A DNA stretch of 64,000 nucleotides, from NCBI GenBank assembly GCA_958298945.1, contig OY282609.1, positions 11,018,326-11,082,325 of the forward strand, read 5' to 3'. Positions 58,552 through 64,000 of the stretch are shown here, in pieces. The translations under genes were made by a program, and so were the position numbers. Source of the stretch: Atherix ibis. Taxonomy: Eukaryota; Arthropoda; Insecta; Diptera; Athericidae. Position 1 is the stretch's first letter. Each line of letters opens with the position of its first letter. The notes beneath the pieces were generated by a model, which had not been told where the DNA came from, searched no databases, and saw nothing but the letters and a program-made list of their open reading frames with translations.

Positions 58552-61500
58552 ATGGCCAAAACTGCGCGACGGTCAGTTGAGTCAAATCCGTCGTCGCTGA
58601 CAACATCGGCAGCATTCCCATTCAATTATTCATCAGCATCTAGTACTGGTTCAGGAAATCACCAAAAACCAATACAGTCAATAGTGCCACTGACATCATT
58701 ATCGTTGACATCTTCGATTTCGTTGTCTCCTTCCTCAGTATCAGCATCATCAGCAGTGGGTTCGGCAGCATCGACGTCCCCATTTCTATCATCATTTGCA
58801 GTACAATCGGCGTCCCCATCATCAGCAGTTAGTTCCGATCCACTTCGAACATCGAATAATCATCAACCAGCAACGCGTACAGTCAACAATCATGACCGTA
58901 ATGATAGGAATTTATCAGTGCCCACTGATCGACCATTCAGGTAAGTTGTAATCATGTTCAGATTATTCAATCTTAGTTTTTTTTGTATATTCATTGAAAA
59001 AATATTAGAGTTTTTCCGATTTGTGTTGATATTTATTTTGATTACTAAGTCTAGACACATATAATATTAACTAGATTTATTTTTTCTCACCGAAAATTTT
59101 ATATTGTTAATGGTATTAAAATATTTGTTTGGATATCTTTTTAACGAAAAAAAAAACAATCTTAGTTTTAATAATAGCGATAATGGGAGTTATGAACATG
59201 TTGACAACAATGCGAATTACACAAAAGAATACAATAGCACCAGGCAAGCGAAAATTCAGGCTGCCGAGCGCGAGCGAATTAGGGCGGAGTTCTTTGCCAC
59301 TTATGACTACATGACAGGCGTTCGGATAGCTGCCACCCTGGGAGCATTCTTCGCACTAATGGTATTCCTTATTGTATATAAAAGCCGAAGCAATTCAAAA
59401 GAAACACTCAAAGTCCTAAAGGTATGAATATATGCCCGTACAAACGATTCCTCTACAATTATTTTCCATAAAAAATGGGGAAAAATGTGTAAACTGATTG
59501 TGTGTCATATTTTCTGTGACAGGATCCAAAAATAGCAGCTGTAGCAGCAGCGTGTATGCAAGAGGAAGAAGACCGTGAGATTCAGGAAGCTATGGACGCA
59601 ACTGGTATGTCCATATTCCCCGATGAATACGATACTATGAACTTTCGCCGACAACGAATGCTATCACTCGGAAACGTAAGCGCACCACCAGTGCTTCATC
59701 GTGGTTTCCGATTTTCTTCCGTCGGTACGTTTTTGGTATTGTTATAATGCCATTGAAAATTATGCAAATTCATTTGAATTTCGTCTGGTTTTGCATTGGT
59801 ATGTAATGGTGTTTCTCTTTTGTTTAACATTAAGGTGGCGGAGGATATAGTAGTTTATTGGAGCCTCCGCGCCGTTATTCGTACAGTGGGGGTCGCCGGA
59901 AAAGCGCAGCATCATTATCGTCAAGGGCATTCAGTTCCTGTCGAATGGGCGGAAGTTTGGGCACTGATGATTATTTTGTTGAAACTGACGATGAACTAGA
60001 GAATGAATTCGATCGCATCAGTACACAACGGGGCGAAACCACAAAAAATACACTAGAAGTTCCAGGCAATGTATGCGCCATTATATTCGGTCGCTTAGTG
60101 TCTCTTCTATTTTTTTTTACTTTTTATTTTTTTATCTATTTCAATAGTTTTTTAAAAAATTATCATTACCTTACTCAAATATCACATCGTTTTATTTGAT
60201 CAAATTAATTTTTATTCTTTGTCATTTTGATTTTGTTCACTTTACTGATTGCTTCATTACTCAAATATTGTCCTCAATATCTTACTTACTTTTTCATATA
60301 TATATATATATATAGGGTCAGGAATCTCGTCGTAGCAGTGGAATGACATGTTGTAGTACAGAAAGCTCTTATTTGGAGCGCCGCTGTTCAGCAATTACAT
60401 TGGGCCTATCATCAAAAATACCTCCGTCAGTTTCACGTAGATCTAGTACTGACTTGTGGGACTACTATTATCCCGATATTCAAGTTATACAACCAACACC
60501 GAAAACATCACCCTGTCCAAGTGAACGTAGTCTCAATGATAAGTCGAAGCGTGCGAATCGAAACGATTCCTTAAAGAATAAACGTCAAGAACGTGCCAAA
60601 TTGTTGATTAAACAAAAAAGTGACGGAAGCAATTTCGAAACGGAAGCTAATACGACAGCTGATTACCGATTCGCTAGACGTTCCGTATCTGTAATTGAAG
60701 ACGAAAATGGACAGAAATCAATGCGAGGTATGAGTGGTCGTCGACATAGTCGGAGAAATTCTAGAGTCGACGAACGAAGAGAATCGTTCGCTAAAAGATA
60801 TCCGAATGACTCGGCGGATAGTAATCGGGGTAGTATTAGCCAATCAGCTTATACAGACTATCAACGTAATTGCGATCATACAAAACGGGCACCCCTAGCC
60901 TCACTTAGTTCCTTTAAAATATCTTCGATTGATTATCAGGATTCAGACCTAAAGAGCCTCGGTTCAGATTCCGTTTTTATTGAAAGCTACGCCGATACGG
61001 ACGATGATATGGAACAATTCAGTACTGATAGTGAAGATGTTGTCGCCAGCATAGCTGGTAAACGTTACATAAAAAGTGCCGCACAAGTACACAGTTCATA
61101 TAAAGATAAGTCACAAAACAGTTTAAATAAACCTAGCAGTAGTACAAGTAGTTATGAAACTAGAAAATTAAGTTTACTCGGCCAAAATCAGAATCAATCA
61201 TCAATCATTAATAAGCCATTATTGCAACGACACCATTCGATATCGGTGCCAAGCAGAAATGTAAATCGTTGTCCATCCTTCTCCGAACAGACGCACTATG
61301 ATGTTAGCTCTCAGTGGAGTGAGCCTATAGAACCGATTAGCCATGAAAGCAATGTTCTTTCTTTGTCATTGATACAACATGCTGGGACATCAAGTGAAAA
61401 TCATGAACCAAACCAAAACTATGGTCACAATCATAGCTTTAGTCATCCATCATTTGATGAAACAATTTTGTCGATTAATAGAAATGACGTAGGCCAAAGG

Positions 61501-62508
61501 TCTCTTAAAGAAAAACGGCTATATTCACGGCCTGGGCGAAACCAAAATCAATTATCATTATTAGCGCAAAAATTTCAATTCGGACAACAAAGACAAGAGA
61601 TAGGCCATCGTAACTATTCGGGACAGGACACTGGTGGTATTGCTGCAATTATGACCATTACTACTGCATCCGATACAGCTAGCGCTGAAGCATGTATAAT
61701 AGACGCTACTCCCATTCCAACAATAGTAGATTTTGATGGTACTACTAGTTTACAACGTGACCGAATTACTTTTCCGCAAGATAATCAATCTAACAGGATA
61801 GTACAGACTCCTCAATCGTCCAAGCATTGGCAATTCCCGAACCTAAAACCACAACAACAAGAGCAGCCAACTCTTAATATAAAAACTGCAGGAACTAGTT
61901 TTAACTATGATAATAATAATATTAGTTGTAGACGTTTAATTAATGATGGCGATGAGTCCGCGCGGCATCGTCATTCAAGTGTTACCAGCGGAAATAGTAT
62001 GAAAATTGATGACAAAAAAGTGAAATCAAAATTAGTTAATAATAGTGATAGCGATTACATCATCATCAGTGATAATATCGAAGATAATATTGTACAGTAC
62101 ATTATCGACGATGATTCTTGCAAAAATCGAACATTCGAAATTTTCGATAGTCGACGCATTATTAGTCCAACAGGCAGCGGTATTGGACGAGATGTTGAGG
62201 ATGGTGCTGTCGGTGGCACAAATGCTAATAATATCGATAAAAAATCGAACGATGATGATGATGTAGTTCGTATTAATGTTGATGTTGATATTGATATTGA
62301 TGTTGCTGTTGATAATCATAGTAATAATCGTAACCATAATTATACAGATGATAATCATGATTCTATTGATAATAGGCAAACAGTTATAAGCCCTTCTGTG
62401 ATTCTAGAATTGCCTGTGATATCATTACCATCACAGGATGAAGATCCACCAAGAGATCCTAGTCTACCAGGTACATCTAGAAAATGGTCTAAAGAGACAC
62501 TATTCTAG
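58552..62508 (+). CDS. Large single-pass membrane protein, five coding exons, function unknown
   Basis: Coding exons are 58552-58940, 59166-59421, 59523-59724, 59835-60070 and 60316-62508. All introns are GT-AG, all joins are in frame, and the product is 1091 residues. I chose the start ATG in GTAGCAATGG because it follows the acceptor at 58534. Residues 1-129 are rich in Ser, Ala and Pro. An Arg/Glu-rich amphipathic stretch (AKIQAAERERIRAEFFATYD, 158-177) leads into a single helix, about 182-201 (VRIAATLGAFFALMVFLIVY), followed by KSR. After it comes an acidic/basic region (CMQEEEDREIQEAMDATGM, FRRQRMLSLGNVS), a Gly/Arg/Ser region (283-361), and a tail of about 730 residues rich in Ser, Asn, Asp and Arg, with several RRxS sites. 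Near 1010-1025 lies an in-frame DVDIDIDV repeat. The last three residues, T-L-F, fit a class I PDZ ligand (speculative). I do not recognise the family; a signalling scaffold at a membrane is a guess. Orientation by the positive-inside rule puts the tail in the cytoplasm. Confidence 0.88.
60296..60314. repeat. (AT)n tract at the last intron's acceptor
   Basis: An AT dinucleotide run of about nine units ends directly at the AG of the fourth intron, replacing the usual polypyrimidine tract. Length variation here could affect splicing of the last exon. Confidence 0.9.
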
Positions 62509-62711
62509 CTTTAAAAATGTTGCAATATATTCTCTATTAAGTTTTTAAATTATTATTAAAGAAAATATTAATAATCATATTATACATAGAAATAGTGTTA
62601 ATATAATTTGACTATATAAGAAAAAAAAACAAAAACAAAAACAAAATGAATGAAATTATATAAAACATAAAAAATATATTAAAAAACATACTCGTATACA
62701 CACATACTCAG
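62509..62711 (+). other. Presumed 3' UTR of the membrane-protein gene
   Basis: ATTAAA at about 62556-62561 is a possible variant poly(A) signal, and there is no nearby AATAAA before 62811. An AAAAACAAAAAC simple repeat lies at about 62620-62646. Confidence 0.4.
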
Positions 62712-62960
62712 ATAAAGGGTGGGCTATTTGTTGGTTGTTTTTCATTAACTGAAAGAAAAGACATATACGAGTACGTATATTTTGATTGAAACATTGGAAA
62801 TTTTTATTGAAAATAAAAGTTGTATCTATTACAATTATGTATAAAAAAACAATATTATTCATGTGATCACAACGACCTATTTGCAAGCCTGATATCGGAC
62901 GTCGAAATTTTCCATGACTTTTCCTAATAAAAGCATATGGTACTGCTCATAGGCATCACT
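62712..62960 (-). mobile_element. Truncated Tc1/mariner-superfamily element, C-terminus and end repeat
   Basis: The sequence begins AAAGGGTGGGCTATTTGTTG, like the end of the 17.66 kb copy. On the minus strand at 62935-62860 it reads LIREKSWKISTSDISLANRS, matching MLRKVMENFxVRxxxCxxxxG of the transposase C-terminus. Everything else is missing. It lies about 200 bp after the stop codon of the membrane-protein gene, so it may fall within or just past its 3' UTR. Confidence 0.65.
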
Positions 62961-64000
62961 TTCAGATAGGGGCAATTTTATATTTGTACATATTACTTTG
63001 GCGCACATTTTTAAAATAATAGTCGAAGTTATTTAAATTAATTAAATAACTGCGGTGGTTATTTAATTTAATAAATTTAGAATTAGAAACTAAACACAAT
63101 ATTTTTTTTGCTATGAATTCATTTATTTCCATATAAAAGTTTATATTTCAAAACAATAAACATAACTTCTACAATACTTACTTTTCTAACTAACTTCTGA
63201 AAATATACCAAACCAATTAAATTAGAAATTTATCCATATCGTTTCCTAATGGAAGAATATTTAACTTTAAGTTGCAATAGCATATACGCATTGAGTTATA
63301 ATATCATACATTAATAATCACTGGCTTTAGTATAAAAATTCATAAATTCGGAAGTATATTCTTATAAATAATTCATATACATAAATTTTTTGTATACTTA
63401 TCTTGGATTTTTTCCGGACACTATATACAAATTTATATTTTTACATATAAAAATATAAAAACCAATAAAACCCCCATTGGAAAGTAATCAGGCGACCGTC
63501 ATTGACTTGCCAATCTTATCGCAAATAATCTTCTATTTACAATCAATGTTGCAAAAGAATTTTTATAAGTTAAAGTACTCGAAATCCTATTAAAATTAGT
63601 TGAATGATAGGTAAATATGACCTTTATTTAAATATATAATTAGTTTTTACCGTCTATTCATCTGAATAAAGAAATTCTGGAATCTTTAGTTTCAAAATAA
63701 CTAAAACACTTTTTTAAGGAACACTTAATTTTCTATAAACTTTTAACCTATTAAATTATTAAACTCACTTTTTATAATTATATCACTTTTAAAACGAGTT
63801 AATTAAAAAATTTTAAAAAATTGTTTACATTCAATACGTCAAATCTACAAATTGAAGGAAAAAATAGGCTCAGCCCACCAAAAATGTAATCTTTAGTTTG
63901 ATAAGTAAAAAATAGATGTCAGGAACAGCAGCTAAAAAAGATTTTTATCAACTTTTTGATTTATATTTTCTTATAATCTAAGAAAATTGTACTACTTTAC
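62961..64000. other. AT-rich intergenic DNA
   Basis: No gene is seen up to the window edge. A near-palindrome AGTTATTTAAATTAATTAAA (continuing TAACT) lies at about 63027-63051. Confidence 0.4.

Noticed and set aside
1..64000. CRISPR arrays, bacterial operons, tRNA and rRNA genes
   Set aside because: No regularly spaced identical repeats with unique spacers, no cloverleaf with TTCGA-type T loop that I could fold, and no conserved rRNA block. The introns show that the DNA is eukaryotic.

Overview
The window is strongly AT-rich eukaryotic DNA. Short spliceosomal introns (65-245 bp), TACATATGTA-type simple repeats, and many decayed Tc1/mariner and jockey/I-type relics point to an insect, most likely a higher fly (Diptera). 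That assignment is inference: there is no rRNA, mitochondrial or otherwise diagnostic gene. I found no bacterial-type operon, CRISPR array, tRNA or rRNA.

Only two genes are well supported, both in the right-hand 10 kb. The first (minus strand, 54296-55484) is a three-exon secreted zinc carboxypeptidase of family M14 (336 aa). It keeps all metal and catalytic residues, has an Asp at the pocket position typical of B-type (Lys/Arg) specificity, and lacks the usual activation propeptide. The second (plus strand, 58552-62508) is a five-exon gene for a 1091-residue single-pass membrane protein. It has a Ser/Ala-rich N-terminus, one transmembrane helix, and a very long hydrophilic, Ser/Asn/Asp-rich tail. 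I do not recognise it. Nothing in the sequence links the functions of the two genes.

The left 54 kb is gene-poor. It holds at least 20 fragments of Tc1/mariner-superfamily transposases from several families. One family, around 7.7-9.8 kb, has the DD41D spacing of rosa-type elements. Others are DD34D mariners recognisable by YSPDLAPSD-like and KGDYVEK-like C-terminal motifs. Almost all carry stops, frameshifts or central deletions. Jockey-type reverse transcriptase fragments lie at 19.8, 27.2, 47.0, 56.2 and 57.3 kb. RNase H or 3' regions of I-type LINEs lie at 39.6, 44.7, 49.5 and 53.0 kb. One protein-like open frame at 12.9-13.3 kb is unclassified.

The most unusual sequence is structural. 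There are several near-perfect palindromes (12.07, 28.3, 29.9 and 45.5 kb), a ~26-bp minisatellite with a TTTTCTAGAAAA core (42.2-42.9 kb), a diverged ~165-bp tandem repeat (31.8-32.5 kb), a 230-bp MITE with clear terminal inverted repeats (38.6 kb), and tail-to-tail jockey copies (56.2-58.0 kb). No novel multigene system was found. The best leads are the carboxypeptidase, the unrecognised membrane protein and the hairpin loci.
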